Source of the DNA: an uncultured Eubacteriales bacterium
GTDB lineage: Bacteria; Bacillota; Clostridia; Lachnospirales; Lachnospiraceae
Length of the DNA stretch: 50,383 bases
Reading direction: 5' to 3'
Assembly: GCA_900316115.1 (NCBI GenBank)
Contig: ONBN01000026.1
Location: 1-50,383 of the forward strand
This document shows positions 18,548 through 26,133 of this stretch, piece by piece. Both the position numbers and the translations under genes were made by a program. The notes under the pieces were generated by a model, which did no database searches, was not told where the DNA came from, and saw only the letters and a list, made by a program, of their open reading frames with translations. Each line of letters begins with the position of its first letter. Position 1 is the stretch's first letter.

Positions 18548-18577
18548 TTGACAGTATCGTATTGCGGGTGCTATGGT
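18548..18577 (+). promoter_or_regulatory. Possible promoter of the regulator gene
   Basis: TTGACA (18548-18553) is followed 18 bp on by TATGGT (18572-18577). The -35 is perfect and the -10 weak; it may give low independent expression. No ATCA-N3-TGAT palindrome lies here. Confidence 0.35.
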
Positions 18578-18641
18578 AGGTCAATAACAGGCAAGATGTA
18601 TCATTAAGCAGATGTTGTGAACCGAAAAGAGGTATACGCAT

Positions 18642-20390
18642 ATGATCGAGAAAAAAGAAGCTATCGGAAAGAGCCGTTTGTACGGGATTCAGGATGTTGC
18701 GGTTGAAATAGCTGAGACAATTTCTATCATGCTCCAGGTTGAGGTTGAGATCATAGACCGAAATCATATGCTGGTGGCAGGAACGGGAAATTTCAGAAAG
18801 AAGATAAATATGTGTAATGAAGATGAGGGTCATGCATATCGGGATGTGCTTGAGCAGGGAGAAAAAATGGTGATCACGAACCCTTCCGCAGATTCCTATT
18901 GCAGAAGCTGTAAAAATAAAGAGAATTGTGGTATTCTTCTGGAAATCGGATATCCTATTATCTGCAACGATCATGTAGAAGGGGCAGTTGGCATTACCTG
19001 CTGGGAAGAAACCAGAAGAGCATTTTTTGCGGAAAATCTGGAAAGATCCCTCTTTTTTGTGGAGCATATGTGTGAACTTCTGGCAGAGAAAATCACAGAG
19101 CGTACAACAGTGCAGGCATCTCTTGCCACAAGTAAGATGTTTTACAGCCTGCTGGGACATGTAGATAAAGGACTTGTGATCCTGGATGAATGGGGAACCA
19201 TTGTTGAAGCGAATACAGAGGCGAAAGAAATTTTCAGAGAAATCAATCCTTTGATCGGGAAACAGACAAATGTGATTCTGACAGATGGGAATGTGGAGCA
19301 TGTAAATACTTACCGTGTAGTCATTGAAGGGCGTGTGTTTACGGTAATGGGAACGATGGAGAGCTTTGAAAATCAAAACAGCGATTATTCCAGAATCCTT
19401 ATTTTCCAGACACCGGTTCAGTATAGAAACAGATTGATGGCAACAGAAAACAAAAAAGCATATGTGGGTATTGATTCTATTCTTGGCAAAAGTGAATATG
19501 TATCAAAGCTGAAAAAGCAGCTGTTGATACAGGCAGAGAATGTAGTGCCGGTTTATTTAAGCGGTGAAAGCGGAACGGGCAAGAAGCTTGCGGCAGCAGC
19601 AATGTGGAAGGCCGGGCCAAGGAAGGACAGACCATTTTATTATCTGGATTGTACCACCTATAAGTCACAGGAATTAAGCGATCTTCTGTTTGGTGTGGAT
19701 AAAAAGGAAAGCAGTATTATTACAGCTTCCAGGAACCAGATGGGTTTGCTGGAAAAGCTTTCAGGAGGAATGATCCATATCGATGCAGTGGATGTTCTGG
19801 ATATGCCGTTTCAGGAGGCTTTATATCATGTGATCTGCGACCAGAAAATACAAAGACGTAATGCTATCACCTGGCAGCCGGTGGATGTACGTTTTGTTTT
19901 TTCGTCAAACCAAAATCTTCTGAAGCTGATGGAAGAGGGAAAATTCCAAAAGGATCTTTATTATTGTATCAATGCCGGTAAGATTAGTTTCCTTCCACTT
20001 CGGAAGCATCGGGAGGATATCCGTGAATATGTGGAGTATTTTATTAAGGAGTATTCAGAAAAATATCAGGTTTATATAAAAGAAGTAGCACCTGAAACCA
20101 TGGAATTGCTGGTAAATCACAGGTGGTTTGGAAATGTGGATGAGCTGAAAACGGTTATTGAATATATGGTCAATGCGCTGGGAGAGAACGGGATCATGGA
20201 CAATCATACCCTGCCGGAATCTTTTGGACTGAACAGTGAATACAGCGATGATGAGATCATTCCCATTGATGAGCTGGAGCGCAGGGAGATTGCCAAAGCT
20301 ATTGATTTCTATGGAGATACCAAGAACGGGAAAGAAAAGGCAGCAGAGGCACTGGGCATAGGAATTGCTACTTTATATCGCAAATTATAA
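18642..20390 (+). CDS. Fis-type regulator with degenerate sigma-54 AAA+ domain
   Basis: A 582-residue regulator with the layout of sigma-54 activators. Residues 1-165 are a GAF-like sensor with a cysteine cluster (YCRSCKNKENC, ~86-96); a PAS-like domain follows (~170-265), then an AAA+ domain (~280-520) and a Fis HTH at the very end (AAEALGIGIATLYRKL). Walker A is SGESGTGKK. The sigma-54 contact loop GAFTGA is absent (LLFGVDKKESSIITA), Walker B reads GGMIHIDAVD without the Glu, and both arginine-finger positions are changed (FQKDLYYCIN). It therefore probably cannot drive sigma-54 transcription and may act on sigma-A promoters, as TyrR does. It lies between the two operons it is likely to control. 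Confidence 0.85.
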   Translation: MIEKKEAIGKSRLYGIQDVAVEIAETISIMLQVEVEIIDRNHMLVAGTGNFRKKINMCNEDEGHAYRDVLEQGEKMVITNPSADSYCRSCKNKENCGILLEIGYPIICNDHVEGAVGITCWEETRRAFFAENLERSLFFVEHMCELLAEKITERTTVQASLATSKMFYSLLGHVDKGLVILDEWGTIVEANTEAKEIFREINPLIGKQTNVILTDGNVEHVNTYRVVIEGRVFTVMGTMESFENQNSDYSRILIFQTPVQYRNRLMATENKKAYVGIDSILGKSEYVSKLKKQLLIQAENVVPVYLSGESGTGKKLAAAAMWKAGPRKDRPFYYLDCTTYKSQELSDLLFGVDKKESSIITASRNQMGLLEKLSGGMIHIDAVDVLDMPFQEALYHVICDQKIQRRNAITWQPVDVRFVFSSNQNLLKLMEEGKFQKDLYYCINAGKISFLPLRKHREDIREYVEYFIKEYSEKYQVYIKEVAPETMELLVNHRWFGNVDELKTVIEYMVNALGENGIMDNHTLPESFGLNSEYSDDEIIPIDELERREIAKAIDFYGDTKNGKEKAAEALGIGIATLYRKL

Positions 20391-20415
20391 AGCATATGTA
20401 AGAAAACAGGTATCC

Positions 20416-20447
20416 TATCATTTTGATAAATGGTCAATCAAATTGAT
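20416..20447. promoter_or_regulatory. Twin ATCA-N3-TGAT operator before the amidohydrolase operon
   Basis: TATCA-TTT-TGATA (20416-20428) and ATCA-AAT-TGAT (20437-20447) start 20 bp apart, matching the pair at 15730-15761 in sequence and spacing. The right edge is 31 bp before the -10 box. A half-site (TTGATA) overlaps the -35. Confidence 0.75.
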
Positions 20448-20455
20448 ACTACAAG

Positions 20456-20483
20456 TTGATATGTGATTTTCCTGTTTTATAAT
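20456..20483 (+). promoter_or_regulatory. Sigma-A promoter of the amidohydrolase-YgeY operon
   Basis: TTGATA (20456-20461), a 16-bp spacer and TATAAT (20478-20483). It is a sigma-A, not a sigma-54, promoter and is preceded by the twin operator. Confidence 0.7.
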
Positions 20484-20515
20484 CAATATAAATTCATAAA
20501 GAAATTTTGGTAACG

Positions 20516-20551
20516 AAGGCGTTAAGTAAAAAGATACTTGGCGTCTTTTTT
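20516..20551 (+). promoter_or_regulatory. Leader hairpin with T run: possible attenuator
   Basis: AAGGCGTTAAGTA (20516-20528) pairs with TACTTGGCGTCTT (20535-20547), 13 bp with three G-T pairs and a 6-nt loop, running into six Ts. It lies between promoter and start codon, so it could terminate early. An overlapping repeat, AACG-AAGG-CGTT (20513-20524), could form instead and release it. I do not recognise a known riboswitch. Confidence 0.5.
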
Positions 20552-20587
20552 GTGCAGGTTGAATTTTATCGCAAAGGAGGATAACAG

Positions 20588-21979
20588 ATGTATACCATAA
20601 TACAGAATGCAGACTGGATCATTACAATGGATGAGAAACGTACCAGATGGAAACACAGTGATGTAGTGATCGAGGGAAAAGAAATAAAAGAAATCGGGAA
20701 AAATCTAGCTGGAAAATATCCGGATGCAAAAGTGATCGATGGGAAAGGCAAACTGGTATTACCGGGATTTGTAAATGTACATCATCATACCTGGCAGTCA
20801 CTGGTACGTAATATTAATGTGGCAAACGGATTAAAGCTGGAGCCATGGCTTAAGGTTGTTTATGAAATTTTCAAAGAAATCAATACAGATGTGGCAAGGG
20901 CTGGTGCATATGCAGGACTGGGCGAGTTGTTGCAGACCGGCTGCACTACATCAAATGATTTGTTTTATGCCCATCCGGTTGGCGTGGAAAAGCTTATTGA
21001 TGCGGAAATCGAAGCTGCTGCAGAAATGGGAATCCGTTTTCATCCAAATAGAGGAGTCCATTCCAAGGCAAGTAACATTGTGCCACCGGAACTGGTAGGC
21101 AGTACAGAGGTGGTTATGGCAGATGCAGAACGCCTGATCCGTAAATATCACGATACCAGCCGTTTTTCCATGTGCAGGGTGGGAATCGCACCTAATATGC
21201 CCCAATATGAAACACTGGAAATCCTGGAAGAAAGTAAAAAGCTGGCAGAAAAGTATGATGTGCTGATTCATGGACATCTGGCTGAAAGCGTGTATGAAAC
21301 AAAATATACCCTGGATACTTTTGGATGTACACCTGCCAGATGGTTTGAAAAGCATGGGCTTTTAGGAGACCGCTTTTATTATGCACATGTTGTACATCTG
21401 GAGGATGATGAGATTGAACTGATGAAGGAAACAAATACAGGCGTTGCTCATTGTCCCATTTCCAACATGTTTCTGAATTCAGGGGTATGCAGGATTCCGG
21501 ATCTTATGAAAGCAGGTGTAAGGGTAGGGCTTGGTGTGGACGGAGCAGCAAGCTCCAATTCTTCTAATATGCTTCAGGAGATACGAAGTGCTTACCTTGT
21601 GAACCGGCTGACCTGGGGAGACAATGCGGTATCAGCGGAAGATATTCTGTATCTTGCAACTGTGGGAGGAGCGCAGGTGCTGCACAGGGATGATATCGGA
21701 TACCTGGCACCCCAAATGGCAGCAGACATTACCATTATGGACTGGGATCAGCTTCAGTATGCAGGTGGGCAAAATGATCCGGTTGACTGCATTGTATTAA
21801 GTGGTGAAAGCAAACTGGTGGATAAGGTTTTTGTAAATGGTGAACTGGTTGTGGACGGTGGAAGGCTGACAAAGGTTGATGAACAGCAAAAGGCCAGATT
21901 TGTAAATGATGTAGGCAAGGCAATGCTGCGAAGGGCATCTACCCATCTGGAAGGATTAGAGAAAGACATAGAGGACTAG
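20588..21979 (+). CDS. Amidohydrolase, 8-oxoguanine deaminase/AtzB-like
   Basis: A 463-residue metal-dependent amidohydrolase of the deaminase branch (8-oxoguanine deaminase, guanine deaminase/SsnA, AtzB). LPGFVNVHHHTWQSLVRN near 57-75 gives the HxH metal site. HGHLAES near 228, AHVVHL near 267 and GLGVDGAASSNSSNMLQE near 315 give the remaining ligands and catalytic residues. Enzymes with this set remove an amino group from a purine- or triazine-like ring. The exact substrate cannot be read. Its strong AAAGGAGG site follows the leader hairpin. The M20 hydrolase starts 3 bp after its stop, so the two work together. Confidence 0.85.
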   Translation: MYTIIQNADWIITMDEKRTRWKHSDVVIEGKEIKEIGKNLAGKYPDAKVIDGKGKLVLPGFVNVHHHTWQSLVRNINVANGLKLEPWLKVVYEIFKEINTDVARAGAYAGLGELLQTGCTTSNDLFYAHPVGVEKLIDAEIEAAAEMGIRFHPNRGVHSKASNIVPPELVGSTEVVMADAERLIRKYHDTSRFSMCRVGIAPNMPQYETLEILEESKKLAEKYDVLIHGHLAESVYETKYTLDTFGCTPARWFEKHGLLGDRFYYAHVVHLEDDEIELMKETNTGVAHCPISNMFLNSGVCRIPDLMKAGVRVGLGVDGAASSNSSNMLQEIRSAYLVNRLTWGDNAVSAEDILYLATVGGAQVLHRDDIGYLAPQMAADITIMDWDQLQYAGGQNDPVDCIVLSGESKLVDKVFVNGELVVDGGRLTKVDEQQKARFVNDVGKAMLRRASTHLEGLEKDIED

Positions 21980-21982
21980 ATA

Positions 21983-23290
21983 ATGAAAGAATTAAAAGAA
22001 CGAATCAGAGAAATCGCAGAGAGCCTGCAGGATGAAATGCTTTCTTTTGCACAGAAAATGATCCAGTGTCCTTCGCTTTCCGGCGAGGAGGAAAGTGTGG
22101 CAAAGCTGTATTTACAGGAATTACAAAAGCTGGGCTATGATGAGGCTTTTCTGGACAAATATGGAAATGTGGTAGGAATCGTAAAGGGCACGGAAGATGG
22201 TCCTTCCATTATGTATAATGGTCATCTGGATCATGTGGATATCGGAGATCCGGATGAATGGAAAGGATATGAGCCATATGGGGGAAAGATTGATGAATCC
22301 ATGATCCTGAAGGAGGATCGAAGCGGTGAAGAAAGAACCCAGGTGATACATGGCAGAGCGGCTTCGGATACAAAAAGCGGGATGGCATGCCAGGTATACA
22401 GTGGCGCAGTACTTGCCAGGCTGAAAAAAGAAGGTTATAGATTTAAAGGAAATTATATTTATTCAGGAGTTGTGCTGGAGGAACCGGCAGAGCAGATCGG
22501 AATGCGGGGACTTATAGAAGATACCTTTACAAAGAAGAATATCCCGGTGGACGGAGTTGTATCCTGTGAAGCTACAGGCCTTCAGCTGTATCTGGGACAC
22601 AGAGGAAGGGTAGAATTATCTGTAGATGTTGAGGGAGTGAACAGCCATGCCAGCGCACCCTGGCTTGGGGTGAATGCGGTAACGGAAGCGTCCAGGCTGA
22701 TCCTTGAAGTAGAACATGCATATGCAGATGCAAAAGAAGATCAAAATCTTGGAAAATCTACCATTGCACTGACAAATATTACCTGCTCTCCAGGGTCTAT
22801 GTGTATTGTTCCGGATCGCTGCCATCTGACCTTTGACCGCAGATTTATTCCGGGGGAAACGGCTAAAGACTGTGTAAAAGAAATGGAAGAACTGATCAGT
22901 AAACTGCATGAAAAGGATGAGAATTTCCATGCAAAGGCAGGTATAGGGGCAACACCGAGAACCACCTATACAGGGATTATAAAAACAGTAGAAAACATTA
23001 AAGAGGCATGGAAGATTTCAACAGAGCATCCCTTTGTTAAGGCAGCTGCCAAAGGACTGGAAGCATACGGGGAACCGGTAAGTTATGGTTACTGGGATTT
23101 TGGAACAGATTTGGCAATGATATGCGGTGGACATGGAATCGCAGGGATCGGGTATTCCCCTATGCAGGAACTGTACTGCCACAGGCCTGTGGATATGTGC
23201 AGGACTGATTTTATGAAAAGAGCTGTGACTGGAAATATAGCCATTTTCATGGAACTTTGCAAGCTGGATAAAAATGATTTTAAACTGTAA
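21983..23290 (+). CDS. M20-family metallohydrolase, YgeY-like
   Basis: A 435-residue M20 dizinc amidase/peptidase. Metal ligands appear in order: GHLDHVD near 80, SDTKSG near 132, EEPAE near 164, CEATG near 194 and the C-terminal CHRPVD. TFDRRFIPGETAKD is the segment I associate with YgeY, the hydrolase found in selenium-linked purine-degradation clusters of gut bacteria. Other members of that cluster (ygeX, ygeW, ygfK) are absent here. It is predicted to hydrolyse an amide, possibly formed after the amidohydrolase step. Two hairpins follow its stop. Confidence 0.85.
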   Translation: MKELKERIREIAESLQDEMLSFAQKMIQCPSLSGEEESVAKLYLQELQKLGYDEAFLDKYGNVVGIVKGTEDGPSIMYNGHLDHVDIGDPDEWKGYEPYGGKIDESMILKEDRSGEERTQVIHGRAASDTKSGMACQVYSGAVLARLKKEGYRFKGNYIYSGVVLEEPAEQIGMRGLIEDTFTKKNIPVDGVVSCEATGLQLYLGHRGRVELSVDVEGVNSHASAPWLGVNAVTEASRLILEVEHAYADAKEDQNLGKSTIALTNITCSPGSMCIVPDRCHLTFDRRFIPGETAKDCVKEMEELISKLHEKDENFHAKAGIGATPRTTYTGIIKTVENIKEAWKISTEHPFVKAAAKGLEAYGEPVSYGYWDFGTDLAMICGGHGIAGIGYSPMQELYCHRPVDMCRTDFMKRAVTGNIAIFMELCKLDKNDFKL

Positions 23291-23303
23291 GAAAATAGGA
23301 AAA

Positions 23304-23326
23304 GGAGACGGAATGCAGCCGTCTCC
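23304..23326 (+). terminator. Hairpin after the YgeY-like gene
   Basis: GGAGACGG pairs with CCGTCTCC over a 7-nt loop, 14 bp past the stop. It has no T run and may be a processing or stabilising hairpin. Confidence 0.45.
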
Positions 23327-23353
23327 AGAGGCCTGGATAGGTTATAAAAATCG

Positions 23354-23402
23354 AAGTTCAACTTATTCCGTAAAAAAAATACGGAATAAGTTGAACTTTT
23401 TT
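23354..23402. terminator. Perfect 19-bp bidirectional hairpin
   Basis: AAGTTCAACTTATTCCGTA (23354-23372) and its exact complement (23380-23398) enclose seven As. A T run follows on the plus strand and a T-rich stretch on the minus strand. It ends the amidohydrolase operon and marks the left border of the AT-rich defence-like module, whose -35 box lies in its right arm. Confidence 0.8.
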
Positions 23403-23419
23403 ACAGATAATAATATAAT
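23391..23419 (+). promoter_or_regulatory. Promoter of the ATPase-Toprim module
   Basis: TTGAAC (23391-23396), 17 bp, TATAAT (23414-23419). The -35 is part of the right arm of the preceding hairpin. Confidence 0.75.
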
Positions 23420-23446
23420 AGAAAAAAAGATAAGAAGGTGACTATT

Positions 23447-24556
23447 ATGTTAAAGAAATTCAGTGTAGAAAATTTTAAAGGTTTTCAAGACAAAATCACA
23501 TTTGATATAGGTTCTCCAAGCAATTACAATTTTAATTCTGAAATCATAGAAAATGGTTGTGTAACGAAAGGAATTATTTATGGCATCAACAGTAGTGGTA
23601 AATCGAATCTTGGATTGGCCATTTTTGATATTATTACCCATTTGACAGAAAAACAGAAGCTTCTTCCAAGTTATAATTTTTATTTAAATATGAGTGGGAG
23701 AAAGTCGTTTGCTGAATTTGAATATACATTTTTATTTGATGAACACGAAGTAGTTTATCGATATAGCAAAAAAGATGTAAATACATTGAAAAGTGAGAGC
23801 TTATCAATTGATGGAAAGGAAGTTATTTTTTTTGATTTTCTTACAAAGGACGGTTTTACATTGCTAGAAGGTTCAGATACATTGAATGCGTCGATCAAGA
23901 ATGATAGTCCTATTTCCCGTGTAAAATATGTGAATAGTAATTCTATTCTTACGGATAATGTGCAGAATCAAATTTTTAGAAAGTTTATGGATTTTGTGGA
24001 TCGTATGCTTTTGTTTTATTCTTTGGATAGTCGTGGATATGAAGGATTTATGAATGGAAGCGAAGGCATTGCAGAAGGTATTGTAAATAGTGGAAAAGTA
24101 CGGGATTTTCAAGAATTCCTAAAGGAAAATTATATTGATTATGATTTATATGAATGTGAATTGGATGGAAGAAAAGCAATTTATTGTCATTTTGATAATA
24201 GTGATGTTGATTTTTTTAAAATTGCTTCTACAGGAACCAGATCATTAGCGCTGTTTTATTATTGGTATATTCGCATGAAAAGGGCATCCTTTGTATTTAT
24301 TGATGAATTTGATGCATTTTATCATTTTGAATTATCTGAATCAGTGCAAAGACACTTAAAACAAATATCTGGTGTTCAGATATTTTCCACCACTCATAAT
24401 ACAGATTTAATGAGTAATGATTTGCTTAGACCAGATAGCTATTTTTTGCTTGAAAATAATAGTATCAAAGCATTTTCTGAATTAACTCAGAAAGAATTGC
24501 GTCAGGCGCATAATCTTCAAAAAATGTATAAGGCAGGTGCATTTAATGGCAGATAG
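23447..24556 (+). CDS. AAA family ATPase (OLD/RloA-like), defence-type
   Basis: A 369-residue SMC/ABC-like ATPase. ATG 23447 follows AGAAGG; a GTG at 23438 overlaps that site. It starts LKKFSVENFKGFQDKITFDI, typical of OLD and RloA-type ATPases. Walker A is GINSSGKSNLG (~45-55), Walker B VFIDEFDAFYH (~283-293) and the switch histidine STTHNTDL (~314). Its end overlaps the next gene by 11 bp. It is clearly richer in A and T than its neighbours, which points to transfer. With a Toprim partner it fits the family of ATPase-nuclease antiphage pairs (RloAB, PARIS, OLD/Gabija-like); which one, if any, is undecided. Confidence 0.82.
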   Translation: MLKKFSVENFKGFQDKITFDIGSPSNYNFNSEIIENGCVTKGIIYGINSSGKSNLGLAIFDIITHLTEKQKLLPSYNFYLNMSGRKSFAEFEYTFLFDEHEVVYRYSKKDVNTLKSESLSIDGKEVIFFDFLTKDGFTLLEGSDTLNASIKNDSPISRVKYVNSNSILTDNVQNQIFRKFMDFVDRMLLFYSLDSRGYEGFMNGSEGIAEGIVNSGKVRDFQEFLKENYIDYDLYECELDGRKAIYCHFDNSDVDFFKIASTGTRSLALFYYWYIRMKRASFVFIDEFDAFYHFELSESVQRHLKQISGVQIFSTTHNTDLMSNDLLRPDSYFLLENNSIKAFSELTQKELRQAHNLQKMYKAGAFNGR

Positions 24557-24863
24557 GGACTATAAGGCGTTTATAGTCGAAGGTGAGGTTAGAGAGCCTC
24601 AGATTATTGACAATATTTCCAGGATATTTTTTTTACACAGGAATTATACGGTTATTACACTTCCGGCTGGAGAAAATATTTATATGTTATGGAAACAATT
24701 GAAAGATGATGATTTCGATACAGATATAATTGAAATTTTGAGGGAGAGCAATATTGAAATAGAGAAACAACTGGAAGGTCTATCGAGAAATGATTTTTCG
24801 GAGGTCTATCTTTTCTTTGACTATGATGCTCATCAAACCAATTTAGAAAAAATGTTGATGTAG
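24546..24863 (+). CDS. Toprim/RloB-like partner, N-terminal part (frameshifted)
   Basis: The first 105 residues of what was probably one ~265-residue protein. ATG 24546 lies inside the end of the ATPase gene with AAGGCAGG upstream. FIVEGEVREPQII near residue 9 offers the Toprim Glu and LFFDYDAH near 90 the DxD pair, as in RloB/OLD-type nucleases. The frame stops at 24861 just after a run of six As. One more A there would read on as NLEKNVDVDVINQM and join the frame of 24878-25342. The truncated piece keeps the metal residues but probably would not fold alone. A consensus error is the alternative. Confidence 0.65.
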   Translation: MADRDYKAFIVEGEVREPQIIDNISRIFFLHRNYTVITLPAGENIYMLWKQLKDDDFDTDIIEILRESNIEIEKQLEGLSRNDFSEVYLFFDYDAHQTNLEKMLM

Positions 24864-24877
24864 ATGTAATCAATCAG

Positions 24878-25342
24878 ATGCTTACTAGCTTTGATAATGA
24901 AACAGAGAACGGAAAATTATATATTAGTTACCCGATGGTTGAGGCGCTGAGAGACTACGAACCAGAAAAATGTGGTAACGGAGAAAATTGTTTTGTGGAG
25001 ATACAAGATTTTGTTAATTATAAGAATAAGTCTGCGACCAGAGCATATAATCCACATTTTAAAGAGTATGATATCGATGCATGGAAGAACATTCTTGATG
25101 TGTTTATAATGAAAGTATCATGTCTATATGGAATGTCTGATACGATGGACTATAAACAGTATTCCAGTGAGGTAACACCGAGGACAATATATTCTTTGGA
25201 AGCGAAAGAATATGAGAAGAGGAGGATATTTGTATTGAGCGCATTTCCGGAATTTCTATTGGATTATTTTGGTGTTAAGCTATGGAAAACTAGTGTGAGA
25301 CATAGGAAAAATCAAAGAAATAGATCGGAGTGTGTTTGGTGA
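24878..25342 (+). CDS. Toprim/RloB-like partner, C-terminal part (frameshifted)
   Basis: 154 residues in the -1 frame relative to the preceding piece, without a ribosome site at its ATG. The sequence LYISYPMVEALRDYEP is a segment common in RloB-like proteins, after which the rest is helical and unrecognised (for example PEFLLDYFGVKLWK at the end). Coding character is continuous across the junction at ~24850, which supports one ancestral gene. If the frameshift is real the defence pair is inactive or switched off; a homopolymer change could restore it. Confidence 0.6.
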   Translation: MLTSFDNETENGKLYISYPMVEALRDYEPEKCGNGENCFVEIQDFVNYKNKSATRAYNPHFKEYDIDAWKNILDVFIMKVSCLYGMSDTMDYKQYSSEVTPRTIYSLEAKEYEKRRIFVLSAFPEFLLDYFGVKLWKTSVRHRKNQRNRSECVW

Positions 25343-25381
25343 TTTTGCCGTATCCCTTCACACAAAAGTCACAAACTCGCC

Positions 25382-25410
25382 TTGAAATGCCCACAAATGC
25401 GTTATATTAT
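25382..25410 (+). promoter_or_regulatory. Promoter of the two-component system
   Basis: TTGAAA (25382-25387), 17 bp, TATTAT (25405-25410), 43 bp before the response-regulator ATG; AAGGAGG lies at ~25439-25445. Confidence 0.65.
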
Positions 25411-25452
25411 ATATTTATAATTTTTAAGGGCGGATAACAAGGAGGTTTATAA

Positions 25453-26133
25453 ATGGACACATTAAAGATTCTTGTGGTGGATGATGAAAGCCGCATGAGA
25501 AAGCTGGTAAAGGACTTTCTGTCAAAGAAGAATTTTCAGGTGCTGGAAGCCGGAGACGGTGAAGAGGCCATGGATATATTTTATAAAGAAAAAGACATTG
25601 CGCTGGTGATCCTGGACGTTATGATGCCGAAGATGGACGGCTGGGAAGTATGCAGGGAGATCCGTAAGGATTCCAAGGTGCCTATCATCATGCTGACAGC
25701 AAGAAGCGATGAAAGAGATGAACTTCTGGGCTTTGACCTGGGAGTGGATGAATACATATCCAAGCCTTTCAGCCCCAAGATCCTGGTGGCAAGGGTAGAA
25801 GCGATCCTGCGGCGTACAGGACAGGGCAGTCAGCAGGATGTACTGTCAGCAGGTGGGATCGTGATCGATAAAGCTGCTCATCTGGCAACTGTGGACGGCA
25901 AGGCTATGGACTTAAGCTTCAAAGAATTTGAACTTCTTACATATTTTCTGGAGAACCAGGGCATTGCCCTTTCCAGGGAGAAGATCCTGAATTCCGTATG
26001 GAATTATGATTATTTTGGAGATGCAAGGACCATTGATACCCATGTAAAGAAGCTTCGCAGCAAAATGGGAGAGAAGGGCGAATACATCAAGACTGTATGG
26101 GGCATGGGCTATAAGTTTGAGGTGGGAGAATGA
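25453..26133 (+). CDS. OmpR/PhoB-family response regulator
   Basis: A 226-residue regulator with a receiver domain (1-120) and winged-helix DNA-binding domain (~130-225). The receiver has the acidic pair in VVDDESR, the phosphorylated Asp in LVILDVMMPKMDGW near 52, the Thr in IIMLTARS and the Lys in ISKPFSP. The output domain has FKEFELLTYFLENQG and RTIDTHVKKLRSKMGE. Its stop overlaps the kinase start by 4 bp, so the two form a pair. The signal is unknown. Confidence 0.93.
   Translation: MDTLKILVVDDESRMRKLVKDFLSKKNFQVLEAGDGEEAMDIFYKEKDIALVILDVMMPKMDGWEVCREIRKDSKVPIIMLTARSDERDELLGFDLGVDEYISKPFSPKILVARVEAILRRTGQGSQQDVLSAGGIVIDKAAHLATVDGKAMDLSFKEFELLTYFLENQGIALSREKILNSVWNYDYFGDARTIDTHVKKLRSKMGEKGEYIKTVWGMGYKFEVGE

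Noticed and set aside
20533-20560. Possible sigma-54 promoter (TTGGC...GTGCA) before the amidohydrolase
   Set aside because: The GG-GC distance is 14, not 12, and the sequence is explained by the leader hairpin and T run.
14538-23290. Identifying the locus as the known gut uric-acid/purine cluster
   Set aside because: YgeY-like and SsnA/8-oxoguanine-deaminase-like proteins are present, but ygeX, ygeW, ygfK and a hydantoinase are not, while a glycerate kinase and enolase-like protein are.
23447-25342. Calling the ATPase-Toprim pair PARIS or Gabija outright
   Set aside because: Motifs support the broad class only; protein lengths and the missing diagnostic domains do not decide between named systems without an HMM search.
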